In this document: piece after piece, positions 43,783-51,670 of the stretch
Layout: every line of letters begins with the position of its first letter
Position numbering within the stretch: the first letter of the stretch is position 1
Assembly (NCBI RefSeq): GCF_004000825.1
Contig: NZ_BILZ01000025.1
Coordinates: forward strand, 1-64,000
DNA length: 64,000 nt
Source: Paenibacillus kobensis NBRC 15729
Lineage (GTDB): Bacteria > Bacillota > Bacilli > Paenibacillales > Paenibacillaceae
Direction: 5' to 3'
Program-made: the position numbers and the translations under genes
The notes under the pieces: generated by a model
What the model was told of the DNA's origin: nothing
Seen by the model: the letters and a program-made list of their open reading frames with translations, nothing else
Database searches by the model: none

Positions 43783-44592
43783 ATGAAATTCGATTTGCAT
43801 ACCCACCACTTCCGCTGCGGCCATGCGGACGGAACGATCGAGGATTATATTAAAGCCGGCATCGAAGCAGGCTTGAAGGCGATCGGGATCTCCGATCATT
43901 CGCCTTATTTCGGCCATGAGGACGAGCAGCCGTTCCCGAAGATCGCGATGGCGCGCAGTGAGCTTAAAGCTTACGTCGATGAGGTGCTGCGCCTGAAAGC
44001 CAAGTACGAAGGGCGCATCGATGTTCTTCTCGGCATGGAATCAGACTACTTCCCAAACCATATCGAGACGTACCGGAAGGCGTTCGAGCCTTATCCGTTC
44101 GACTATCTGATCGGTTCGGTCCATCAGACTCGCGGCGTCAGCATTTTTAACCGTAACCGTTGGAAAGGGCTGAACGATCAGCGGCGGATCGAAGAGAAGG
44201 CGCATTATTACGAATTGATCGCCGAATCCGCTCGGACCGGCTTGTTCCACATCCTCGGCCATATCGATGCGATGAAAGGCTATCACCCCTCTTTCTCCGA
44301 TATCCCTGCCATGGATGCCGTCGACAATACGCTGCGCATTATCGGTGAATGCGGCGTCGCGATCGAAATCAATACGTCGGGCAAAACAAAAGAAGTCGGC
44401 GGCTGGTATCCGTCCGATGAAATTTTGGAGAGGGCGCTGCATTGGGGCGTTCAAGTGACGTTCGGCTCGGATGCGCATACCCCTTCCCGCGTAGGCGACG
44501 AGTGGGAACTTGTCCGCAAGCGGCTGAAGGAAATCGGCTTTACGCAGTGGGTTTATTTCAAAGAGAAGCAGCGGGTCGACGTTGCTCTCTAA
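43783..44592 (+). CDS. PHP-family histidinol-phosphatase-like hydrolase
   Basis: A 269-residue PHP-domain phosphoesterase of the HisJ/HisK type. The metal-binding histidines and acids are in order: FDLHTHHFRCGH, GISDHSPYF, LLGMESDYFP, IGSVHQTRG, ILGHIDAMKGY and FGSDAHTPSRVGD. The usual role is dephosphorylating histidinol phosphate in histidine synthesis. No other his gene is nearby, so another phosphoester substrate is possible. AGGAGGTCCCAGG precedes the ATG. Confidence 0.88.
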   Translation: MKFDLHTHHFRCGHADGTIEDYIKAGIEAGLKAIGISDHSPYFGHEDEQPFPKIAMARSELKAYVDEVLRLKAKYEGRIDVLLGMESDYFPNHIETYRKAFEPYPFDYLIGSVHQTRGVSIFNRNRWKGLNDQRRIEEKAHYYELIAESARTGLFHILGHIDAMKGYHPSFSDIPAMDAVDNTLRIIGECGVAIEINTSGKTKEVGGWYPSDEILERALHWGVQVTFGSDAHTPSRVGDEWELVRKRLKEIGFTQWVYFKEKQRVDVAL

Positions 44593-44612
44593 GCGATAGC
44601 GGACAAAAAAAG

Positions 44613-44634
44613 GAGCCTTCCCGAGGGAAGGCTC
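44613..44634 (-). terminator. Hairpin with T-run on the minus side
   Basis: GAGCCTTCCC and GGGAAGGCTC form a perfect 10-bp stem. The T-run (CTTTTTTT) is on the minus strand, although the gene that ends here, the PHP hydrolase, is on the plus strand, where the tail is only TAAAAG. It may block antisense transcription. Confidence 0.6.
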
Positions 44635-44764
44635 TAAAAGTTATATTAAAAAGGGGGTCTTGCTTATTATAATAGCCCACCTATGTAATGAGACGATAAC
44701 AGGAACATTACAAGTGTGTTACAGATGCACAATTGTATTGGATTAAGAAAGGCTTGATTACGCG

Positions 44765-45640
44765 ATGTGGCTGTTGACTGCAATCGGAAGCGCCGTCTTG
44801 TTCGGGCTTGCCGGTTGGTGGATGAAAGTAAGTCAAATGAAAGGCGGCTCCTCGAACGGGCTATTGTTCGGCTTGTACGTATCCGGCACGCTCGGCTTCG
44901 GCGTACACAGCGCCGTGGAGGGAACGCTCTCCGGCATCGCCGACTGGCGGCTGCTGGCAGCCGGTCTTGTCATCGGCGCAGGCTCCGCCTGGGGAAATGC
45001 CTTATTCATGAAATCGCTGGAATACGGTCCGGCAAGTCTCACCTCTCCGCTGACGAATATGAATATTGCACTCGTCGTCGGTATGGGCATCGTCGTCTAC
45101 GACGAACCGGTATCTGCGGCAGAATGGACCGGCATCGCTCTCCTGCTGCTGTCGGTCGTCTTCGTCTCAATACGCGGCAAAGAACCGCTGACGGTGACGC
45201 AGCGGCGATGGTTCGTTCTTGTTATAGCCGCTATCTTCCTGTTCGCATTCCGCAACGGCGGCCTCAAAGTAACCGAGCAGTTGGAGCTTGCTAGCGCCCC
45301 TGTCCTTCTGGTCGGCTATGCGCTGTCGCTGCTCTGGTTCCGCCAGCTCGACGCCGCTGACCGCAACCGCATCGTCCCGGCCTCATCACCTGACCCAGCC
45401 GTCGCTAGCCGGCGCGGCTTCCGCTGGGGATTGCTTGCCGGGCTGTTCTCGTACGCCGGCTTGCAGCTGTATGCCGTCGCGCTCGAGACCGGCAAGGCAA
45501 GCATTGCGGCGCCGGTCTTCGCGACGAACAGTCTCGTCGTCGCGCTCGGCTCGATCGTTCTGTACCGGGAGCGGCTGACGAAGCTGCAGTGGACGGCTTT
45601 TGCGCTGACACTGGCCGGCCTTATCGTAATTAGAATGTAA
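44765..45640 (+). CDS. EamA/DMT-family membrane transporter
   Basis: A 291-residue protein with ten predicted helices and the duplicated EamA module (LLTAIGSAVLFGLAGWWMKV in half one; WGLLAGLFSYAGLQLYAVAL in half two). The ends of both halves show the usual pattern of the family, ALVVGMGIVVYDEPVSAAEW and ALGSIVLYRERLTKLQW. Members export or import small metabolites, but the substrate cannot be inferred. It is convergent with the ABC permease gene. Confidence 0.88.
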   Translation: MWLLTAIGSAVLFGLAGWWMKVSQMKGGSSNGLLFGLYVSGTLGFGVHSAVEGTLSGIADWRLLAAGLVIGAGSAWGNALFMKSLEYGPASLTSPLTNMNIALVVGMGIVVYDEPVSAAEWTGIALLLLSVVFVSIRGKEPLTVTQRRWFVLVIAAIFLFAFRNGGLKVTEQLELASAPVLLVGYALSLLWFRQLDAADRNRIVPASSPDPAVASRRGFRWGLLAGLFSYAGLQLYAVALETGKASIAAPVFATNSLVVALGSIVLYRERLTKLQWTAFALTLAGLIVIRM

Positions 45641-45650
45641 AGCTTGCACC

Positions 45651-45687
45651 AGGGACGTACCGCTTAACTAAGCGGTACATCCCTGCC
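45651..45687. terminator. Long palindrome between convergent genes
   Basis: GTACCGCTTA-AC-TAAGCGGTAC, extended outwards by AGGGA/TCCCT, forms a near-perfect 15-bp stem. It contains the stop codon of the ABC permease. There is no T-run, so it may be an mRNA end-protecting hairpin or a weak bidirectional terminator. Confidence 0.55.
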
Positions 45688-46614
45688 GTTTATCGAGCGG
45701 TAGGAGATGAGCCAAAACACGGCCAAGTAAGCAGCGGTAACAGCAGCAGAAAAAGCCAGCGTCATGCCCTTAATAAGCGGAGCGCCTTCGAAATACACGT
45801 TAAAGTCGGTGTTGGCGAACAGCACGTAGCGCGTCACCTCAAGCTTCGTCGCGAGCAGCCGCGTAGCCATGCCCGCCGAGAAATAAATAAACAACGACAC
45901 CGCGATCGAAATAGCCGAATGCTTGACGAGCGCCGATATCGTATAGGCGAGCGCCGCCATAATGGACAGCTCCAGCCCCGCCAATGCCCAGTACCGGAGC
46001 GTCGATTGAACAAGCGATTGCTCCACGACCGTACCGTCGCTGACGATAAGCCGGACATCTGACCCTCCGAAGCCGAACAGCACGTAGCCGATGAGAAGGG
46101 AGACCAGAAGCAGGAAGGCGGTTGCTGTGACCGTCAGCAGCGGAATCATGGCGAATTTGGCATGGAGGAAGGAAGCTCTTGAGGTCGGTTTCAGAAATAA
46201 CGCTTTGATTGTCCCTTGCTGGTATTCGGCAGCCAGCGTATAAGCGCCGAAGGAAATAATGTAAAGTCCGATCAGCGACAGCAGCAGCTGATTGCTCCGG
46301 ACAAAATGCCAGGCGCTGCGTTCGTTCTCGGGCTTCAAATGGTGTTCGAGCCTGTACTCATGAATAAGAATATCCTCCTGATTCACTTCGTACATCAACG
46401 TGCCGGGACGCAGCTCCTCTTGTGTTGTCTTCAAACTGTCGAGCTGCCGCTGCACTTGTGCCTCCCAGTTGTCCGAAGACGCCGTCTCCGGCTTGACCCC
46501 GTATTTCTGATAAGCCCCATTCGCGACAGACAGTGCGAACAATACAGCCATCAGCACGTAGAACAAACGCTGGCGGTGCAACTTCATCCATTCCCCGAAT
46601 AATACGATCATCAT
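45664..46614 (-). CDS. ABC transporter permease, possible lantibiotic immunity
   Basis: A 316-residue ABC-2 type permease with six predicted helices; helix 1 is RLFYVLMAVLFALSVANGAY at about 15-35, then an external domain of about 65 residues, then YIISFGAYTLAAEYQQGTIK with the conserved EYQQGTIKAL segment. The best start is ATG 46614, just after the ATPase stop (AGGATGTGTATG). It pairs with the ATPase upstream. Such small two-gene ABC systems (LanFE-type) protect lantibiotic producers. Its position after lanM1 on the same strand makes that role likely, but a general bacitracin-type pump is an alternative. Confidence 0.85.
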   Translation of the reverse strand: MMIVLFGEWMKLHRQRLFYVLMAVLFALSVANGAYQKYGVKPETASSDNWEAQVQRQLDSLKTTQEELRPGTLMYEVNQEDILIHEYRLEHHLKPENERSAWHFVRSNQLLLSLIGLYIISFGAYTLAAEYQQGTIKALFLKPTSRASFLHAKFAMIPLLTVTATAFLLLVSLLIGYVLFGFGGSDVRLIVSDGTVVEQSLVQSTLRYWALAGLELSIMAALAYTISALVKHSAISIAVSLFIYFSAGMATRLLATKLEVTRYVLFANTDFNVYFEGAPLIKGMTLAFSAAVTAAYLAVFWLISYRSINGRDVPLS

Positions 46615-46621
46615 ACACATC

Positions 46622-47548
46622 CTATCCGCTTTGTTTATTTCTCGTCATACGCAAATATTCACTCTCCAGATCGAACGCTTTCTCTCGAATCGATTTCACT
46701 GGCAATCCGCCAAGCAACGCAAGCAGTGCCGGATAATGCTCCCGCTCCATCAGGAACGTCAAGACGTTCTCCCCTTGGCGGGTCACGTCGTGAATATAAG
46801 ATTGCGCGGTCAGCAGCGCATATGCTTGATCACGCTGTTCGAACTCTACTGCGAAGGACAGCACCGCATCTCTGTGGACCTGAGCCGACGGAGTGCCGAT
46901 CAAGCTCAGCTTCTTGTCGTGCAGCAAGCCGAACCGGTCGCATATTTGCTCCACTTCGCTCAACTGATGACTCGATATAACGACGGCAAGCCCTTTCTCC
47001 TTCGCAATGCGCCCGATCAACTGGCGGAAGTCGATAACGCCGCCGGGGTCCAGCCCATTGAGCGGCTCATCTAGAATTAGAAGCGACGGCTCGTTAAGCA
47101 GACACTGAGCGATTGCAAGCCGCTGCCGCATGCCAAGCGAATATTGGCCGATGCGTTTATAGACGTAATCAGACATGCCCATCAGCTCGATGACATCGTC
47201 CAGTTGCTGCTTCTTGCCGTGCCGCCCGTAGAGACCGCACAAATAGTTTAATTGGTCGATGCCGCGAAAATATTTGTACAAGGCCGGTCCTTCAATAATG
47301 GCTCCAAGCTCGCGAAGCGCTTCCTTGCGCCGCTTCTCCAGCGAAAAGCCGCCGATCGATACGGAGCCTGCCGTCGGCCGGATCAAGCTGGCAATCATTC
47401 CGAGCGTCGTCGTCTTGCCCGCCCCGTTCTCCCCGATCAGCCCGAATATCTCACCCTTCATGAGCGTGAACGAAACGTCCTCGACGATCATCCGCCCTTG
47501 TCTTTGCTTCGTCAGTCCCTTCACCTGCAATGCCGGAGCATGACTCAT
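46622..47548 (-). CDS. ABC transporter ATP-binding protein, possible lantibiotic immunity
   Basis: A 308-residue ATPase. Walker A is GENGAGKTTT, the Q-loop region precedes YLCGLYG, the ABC signature is YSLGMRQRLAIAQ, Walker B is LLILDEPLNGLDP, and the switch His is in VISSHQLSEVEQ. A C-terminal extension of about 90 residues is as in BcrA/LanF proteins. ATG 47548 (MSHAPALQVKGLTKQ) follows AGGTGATG. It is the third gene of an XRE-membrane protein-ATPase-permease operon downstream of lanM1. An immunity or bacitracin-type export role is inferred. Confidence 0.88.
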   Translation of the reverse strand: MSHAPALQVKGLTKQRQGRMIVEDVSFTLMKGEIFGLIGENGAGKTTTLGMIASLIRPTAGSVSIGGFSLEKRRKEALRELGAIIEGPALYKYFRGIDQLNYLCGLYGRHGKKQQLDDVIELMGMSDYVYKRIGQYSLGMRQRLAIAQCLLNEPSLLILDEPLNGLDPGGVIDFRQLIGRIAKEKGLAVVISSHQLSEVEQICDRFGLLHDKKLSLIGTPSAQVHRDAVLSFAVEFEQRDQAYALLTAQSYIHDVTRQGENVLTFLMEREHYPALLALLGGLPVKSIREKAFDLESEYLRMTRNKQSG

Positions 47549-47557
47549 TCTCATCAC

Positions 47558-47851
47558 CTACATTTTCCAATTATAATAAACCGCTGACGCAACGAACGTT
47601 AGATGGGCCATCAGAAGCACGACCATAACCGCTTCCTTAAAGTGCTCGTCAAGCGAATCGATTCCGGAATATTTCGCCACGATGAACAGGATGGCAAGTG
47701 CAATCAGCATCACATAATAGGCCATCTGATAAGCGCTTTTCAGAATCGTACTCGTACGCTCATCCTTCCCCCTTGGGAAAATAAAAGCAAAATATAAAGC
47801 CGACAGACCGAACACAAGAAGCGCAAGCGGCGTCAAATAAGTCATAAACAC
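47558..47851 (-). CDS. Small membrane protein in the ABC operon
   Basis: A 97-residue protein with three predicted helices (YLTPLALLVFGLSALYFAFI, AYYVMLIALAILFIVA, VMVVLLMAHLTFVASAVYY) and a charged loop PRGKDERTS. It starts one base after the XRE regulator ends. Pairs of a small XRE protein and a small membrane protein ahead of ABC genes are common in Bacillales. The function is unknown. Confidence 0.8.
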   Translation of the reverse strand: MFMTYLTPLALLVFGLSALYFAFIFPRGKDERTSTILKSAYQMAYYVMLIALAILFIVAKYSGIDSLDEHFKEAVMVVLLMAHLTFVASAVYYNWKM

Positions 47852-47852
47852 G

Positions 47853-48083
47853 TCAATTCCCCCCCTTCTCCAGTTGATCCGAATGAAACTGGAACACCTC
47901 GTTAATATCCGCGTCGAACAGCTCGGCGACCCGGAATGCCAGCATCAAGGACGGATTGTACTTGTTCGCTTCCAGCGACACGACGGTTTGTCTGCTCACC
48001 CCCAGCAGCTCGGCCAACTGCTTCTGCGACCATTTGCGGCTAGCCCTCAGCACATGGATCCTATTTTCCAGCCACTGCTCCAC
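47853..48083 (-). CDS. XRE-family transcriptional regulator
   Basis: A 76-residue Cro/CI-type protein made almost only of a helix-turn-helix domain: IHVLRASRKWSQKQLAELLG, VSRQTVVSLEANKYNPSLML, ending FDADINEVFQF. It heads the four-gene ABC operon, 130 bases after lanM1 on the same strand, and may control that operon or the lantibiotic genes. The ATG has GGAGGGA upstream. Confidence 0.88.
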   Translation of the reverse strand: MEQWLENRIHVLRASRKWSQKQLAELLGVSRQTVVSLEANKYNPSLMLAFRVAELFDADINEVFQFHSDQLEKGGN

Positions 48084-48152
48084 TATATCCCTCCCTCCTC
48101 AAGAGGATTGTAATATATTTATGACAAAAAGTAAAATATATATTACACAAAT

Positions 48153-48182
48153 AGACCTTTCCACTCATCCGTGGAAAGGTCT
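48153..48182 (-). terminator. Hairpin after lanM1
   Basis: AGACCTTTCCAC, a 6-base loop and GTGGAAAGGTCT form a perfect 12-bp stem 30 bases past lanM1. The minus-strand tail ATTTGTG is weak, so some read-through into the XRE-ABC operon is possible. Confidence 0.65.
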
Positions 48183-48212
48183 CACCTTGTTCCCTCCGCT
48201 TCCGACAGCTGT

Positions 48213-51200
48213 CTAGCGAAGCTCAAGCGTCAATAAGGACGGCACGCGGTCGCGATCGTGAATACGCAGCAGACCGTAACCGATGCTGGCCAGACCGTTC
48301 ATAACGCCGACCGCATTCACGTCCGCCTTGATCGCGCAGGACGGCTTGAACAGACTCTCAAGGAGCGAACGCTCATATGCAGCCGCCTGAGTCTGAAGCC
48401 CAGGATCGCCTGCCTCAGCCGCTTGATTCAAAATGTCCGCATTTCCCATCGCGCCATGACAGAAGGAGAAATTGCCGCCCATCTCCGCTGCAAGCGTCGC
48501 CTTCACGGCAGCCGCAACATCCGCTTCCAGCCCTTCGAATTGCGGACAGCGATGCGCCGCAGCAAGGCGGGACAGGAGAATGCCCGGGGCGCCGTGGCAC
48601 CATGCCAATGAATGCTGGTCCAAGTGATCGCTGAACCAATTGCCGACCTCCGCATCGAATTTCGTATTCTCGTAAGCGACGGCCTCCTTTATGAGCGCGG
48701 CAATCTCATCCTGCCGTTGGGAGTAAGGCATGAAGCAACATAACGCATATATTATACCGGCGTTGCCGTGCGAGAAGCCGATGTACGGTTTGCTGTCTTC
48801 CCCGCCCGGACTCCATGCGATACCGGTCGGCTGCGACTTCGCATGGGCAGCCAAATGACCGACGACGAGGTCTCCGATTCGCCGCAGCTCGGTATCGCGC
48901 TCATAGTCCATGACACGCGCAAGCACCGTCAGTGCCCCTGCGCTGCCGCCGATCATGTCGAACAGCTTGTCTCCCTGCACCAGACGGGGAAGCTCTCGAA
49001 GCAAGCGGACTCCCGTGCTTCTTCGCCCCGGATCGTCCAATATGCGTCCGAGCTGATAGAAGGAATACGCCATTCCCCCTAGTCCAAGAAACGCTCCGAT
49101 ATTAATATTGTCCGGTTCGATGAACTGATCCAGCACGAGCTCGATCGGCCGAATAGCCGCCTCGCATGCATGGCGGTACTTCTCTCGGCCCGTCGTCTGC
49201 CATAGATAAGCGAAGAATAAGGCAATGCCCGGATTGCCGTCGTACAGCCCCGGCCCCGTTATCGAGAATTGCCACATCGTTTCGCTGCCGCCCTTGGTCA
49301 CCATGCTTGTCCAGCAATACTCTTCTCCTTGCGGGCCGTCGTGCTTTACGGCCGAGCGAATCAGCACGTCGGCAATCAGCTCCGCCCTGCCCACCAGATC
49401 GACCTCGCCGCCATCCGGCGCCGCCCAGCCTTCCAGATCGGCCATCTTAATATCCTCCTCGGCGTACATCGCCGAAATGGTCGAGCGAATAATGGTCAAC
49501 TGGTTCGCCAGATCCGACTCCGAATAATGCTCAAGCTTGGACAGGCTGCGCTGCAGACCGTCGACCTTGTAGAAGTCGCTGATCCTCTGCTGACGCGAAT
49601 TCCAGAGGTCGCGGCTGGAAGGTGTCGTATAGAAATATGGAATATCTCCGCCAAGCATATCCTCAATCTCCGATACGGCCGCCCGGCTGACGACATCCGA
49701 TACGCCAGTCACCCGGTTGAGCAGCAGCTCCCGGTCCAGTTGATTGCGCATAAAGTCGGGGTGGTAGCTTAAGTGCAGCAGTCTTGCATATTTCATTGTA
49801 CTGGACAATATTTTACGGATCTCGCATTGCGCGAACGTTGTCAGCTTCTCTTTGGTTTCATTGGCATGCTGCATAAAGAACGTGTACACCGCTTCGAAGC
49901 CCCGGCATATGGAGTCCAAATAGTCGACGATATTAGCTGATTCGTCGTCGCTGCCGATCGGATTGTTATGTCCCGGCGATACGATGCCGAACTGCTTGGC
50001 GAACCTCATCTCGTCGGTGTATGCTCCTTCGACGGTGCTGATTTTGAACGGGCTGATCTGCTCCTCGCGCCCTCCGATTCCGCTAATGTCGAACGGTTGC
50101 CGCTTATCTACGGCCACCGGAATTACGCCCGTCGACAGTACCGAATCACGAATGAGCATGAGCGCCTTATTGATGGCTCCACTGTCCGTCAGATCGTGAT
50201 CGATGCCCAGCGGATGATGGAACAACGACTCCAGATCGATCAGCACCGGTTGATCGCCGCAGGCGATAATATTCTCATAATGAAAGTCCGTCGCGTTCAT
50301 CGTATGCAGTACGGCAAGCAGCTTGCCTAACCGATAATAGAACCGCTCCGCTTGGCTATCCGTCCCGCTTTGTTCGTGCGCCACGAATTCCATCCAGCCA
50401 TATCCGTCCCGATTGACGGCGGATACCGTAAGAAGAGGCGCCTGATCGTCCATTCTGTCGTTCATCCACGCCAGCAAGTTCTGGAACGTCTCGTCAATTT
50501 TCATATCTCTGGGCTTATAGACGATTCTGCTGCCGCAGCCATACCGAATAATGACGACAGTTCGCCCCTGCTTGTGCGAATCGCCTTGGCCGAGCTCCAG
50601 ACGCTCGATAACCCGCTCTTCTATTCCGAACTGCTCGGAGAGCAAGGCCCAATCGGCGAAGGAGCGGGATACCGCTTCCAGAATGGAACGCTTGACGTCG
50701 CGCGTCTTCTCAGCCAGCAGCCGGAACAGGACCGGATATTCCTGCAGCAGCGCTAGGCGATACGACTCCCGGTTCAAATATTGCTCGACGTAGCTCGAAT
50801 AACGCTCTTCCGGCGTGCCGCCTGCGAGACTGCCTTCCGTCCGAAGGTAATTGATCTCCAGCATCAGCGTCTTATGCGCAATCGCATATAATTGGTCCAA
50901 GTAATATTTGACAATATCGTTCTTGGCGTCCAGGCGAATCTCATGCCGATAGCCGGGCAGCAAATCGTAGAACATCTGGTAATAAAACTCCCGAAGGAAC
51001 GGCTCAAAGAACGTATAGAACGGAAACGTGCGCAAGGCGATCGTCTCGTAATCGTCCCCCGCTTCCGTTCTCGCTTCCCCCTGCCCCAAATATATGTTCT
51101 CTATGTAATCAACCCATTCGGAGCTTGCCCCGAAGTCCTCCGGCTCGTCACGGTCGAAGTGACTGCCGACGAATGCAACGTCTACCTTATACCGCTGCTC

Positions 51201-51350
51201 TAGCAGGCTGGCGAACTCCGATTGATGTTGCAGGCCGAGCAGCCCCTTCCAATAGGGCAGAGCCATCGTCAGATCCGCTTCTTCCGCAGCGGAAGGGCCG
51301 CTTTTGCGCTCACTAATGTTCAGCGCCCGATAAGCATAGGCTGTTGTCAT
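48213..51350 (-). CDS. lanM1: LanM1, class II lanthipeptide synthetase for the alpha peptide
   Basis: A 1045-residue bifunctional enzyme. The N-terminal dehydratase domain (about 100-600) phosphorylates and eliminates Ser/Thr: kinase-like Lys279 in VYKPRDMK, then DFHYENIIACG and PVLIDLESL with the catalytic Asp/His/Asn/Asp set. The C-terminal LanC cyclase (about 690-1040) shows GFSHGNAG and the zinc ligands Cys918 in WCHGAPG and Cys964-His965 in FCHGAMGN. ATG 51350 with GAGGAGA upstream is preferred to the overlapping GTG. It follows the alpha precursor by 74 bases, so it probably modifies that peptide, as HalM1 does for HalA1. Confidence 0.96.
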   Translation of the reverse strand: MTTAYAYRALNISERKSGPSAAEEADLTMALPYWKGLLGLQHQSEFASLLEQRYKVDVAFVGSHFDRDEPEDFGASSEWVDYIENIYLGQGEARTEAGDDYETIALRTFPFYTFFEPFLREFYYQMFYDLLPGYRHEIRLDAKNDIVKYYLDQLYAIAHKTLMLEINYLRTEGSLAGGTPEERYSSYVEQYLNRESYRLALLQEYPVLFRLLAEKTRDVKRSILEAVSRSFADWALLSEQFGIEERVIERLELGQGDSHKQGRTVVIIRYGCGSRIVYKPRDMKIDETFQNLLAWMNDRMDDQAPLLTVSAVNRDGYGWMEFVAHEQSGTDSQAERFYYRLGKLLAVLHTMNATDFHYENIIACGDQPVLIDLESLFHHPLGIDHDLTDSGAINKALMLIRDSVLSTGVIPVAVDKRQPFDISGIGGREEQISPFKISTVEGAYTDEMRFAKQFGIVSPGHNNPIGSDDESANIVDYLDSICRGFEAVYTFFMQHANETKEKLTTFAQCEIRKILSSTMKYARLLHLSYHPDFMRNQLDRELLLNRVTGVSDVVSRAAVSEIEDMLGGDIPYFYTTPSSRDLWNSRQQRISDFYKVDGLQRSLSKLEHYSESDLANQLTIIRSTISAMYAEEDIKMADLEGWAAPDGGEVDLVGRAELIADVLIRSAVKHDGPQGEEYCWTSMVTKGGSETMWQFSITGPGLYDGNPGIALFFAYLWQTTGREKYRHACEAAIRPIELVLDQFIEPDNINIGAFLGLGGMAYSFYQLGRILDDPGRRSTGVRLLRELPRLVQGDKLFDMIGGSAGALTVLARVMDYERDTELRRIGDLVVGHLAAHAKSQPTGIAWSPGGEDSKPYIGFSHGNAGIIYALCCFMPYSQRQDEIAALIKEAVAYENTKFDAEVGNWFSDHLDQHSLAWCHGAPGILLSRLAAAHRCPQFEGLEADVAAAVKATLAAEMGGNFSFCHGAMGNADILNQAAEAGDPGLQTQAAAYERSLLESLFKPSCAIKADVNAVGVMNGLASIGYGLLRIHDRDRVPSLLTLELR

Positions 51351-51424
51351 CACACGATCTCCTCTCGCACGACGAAGAGATAAGCTCTTCGCTTATCTCT
51401 TCGTCCAATCGCAGAATAAATGAA

Positions 51425-51670
51425 TTATTTGCAAGATTTCTGGCACTCTACCGTCAACGTGCACACGTGGCCGTTGTTGCCGATGAAGTAGCTAGCCGCT
51501 GCGCAAGCAAGCGACGTCAGAATCGTCTCTGCCCAGCGAACTTCCGCTGCACCCGTCGCTGCGCCGCCGACGCTCAGAAGCTCGTCAGCGTTCAGCTCAG
51601 CGATAGGGTTCTCGATCGGCAGCGCTGCGTTATGAGCTCTGTCGTAAGGATTTTTCCAACCTTTGTTCAT
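51425..51670 (-). CDS. lanA1: LanA-alpha, lantibiotic precursor (mersacidin-like ring)
   Basis: An 81-residue precursor. ATG 51670 follows AGGAGG by 8 bases. The leader begins MNKGWKNPYDRAHN and contains ELNADELLSVGG, the double-glycine region. The C-terminus, GNNGHVCTLTVECQKSCK, closely follows haloduracin alpha and lichenicidin alpha; CTLTVEC is the conserved lipid II-binding ring. The core has four Cys. Cleavage after GG would leave 45 residues, unusually long. Cleavage after the later GA, followed by removal of the hexapeptide AEVRWA, would leave 34. The gene starts inside the 3' end of lanT (41-base overlap). Confidence 0.95.
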   Translation of the reverse strand: MNKGWKNPYDRAHNAALPIENPIAELNADELLSVGGAATGAAEVRWAETILTSLACAAASYFIGNNGHVCTLTVECQKSCK

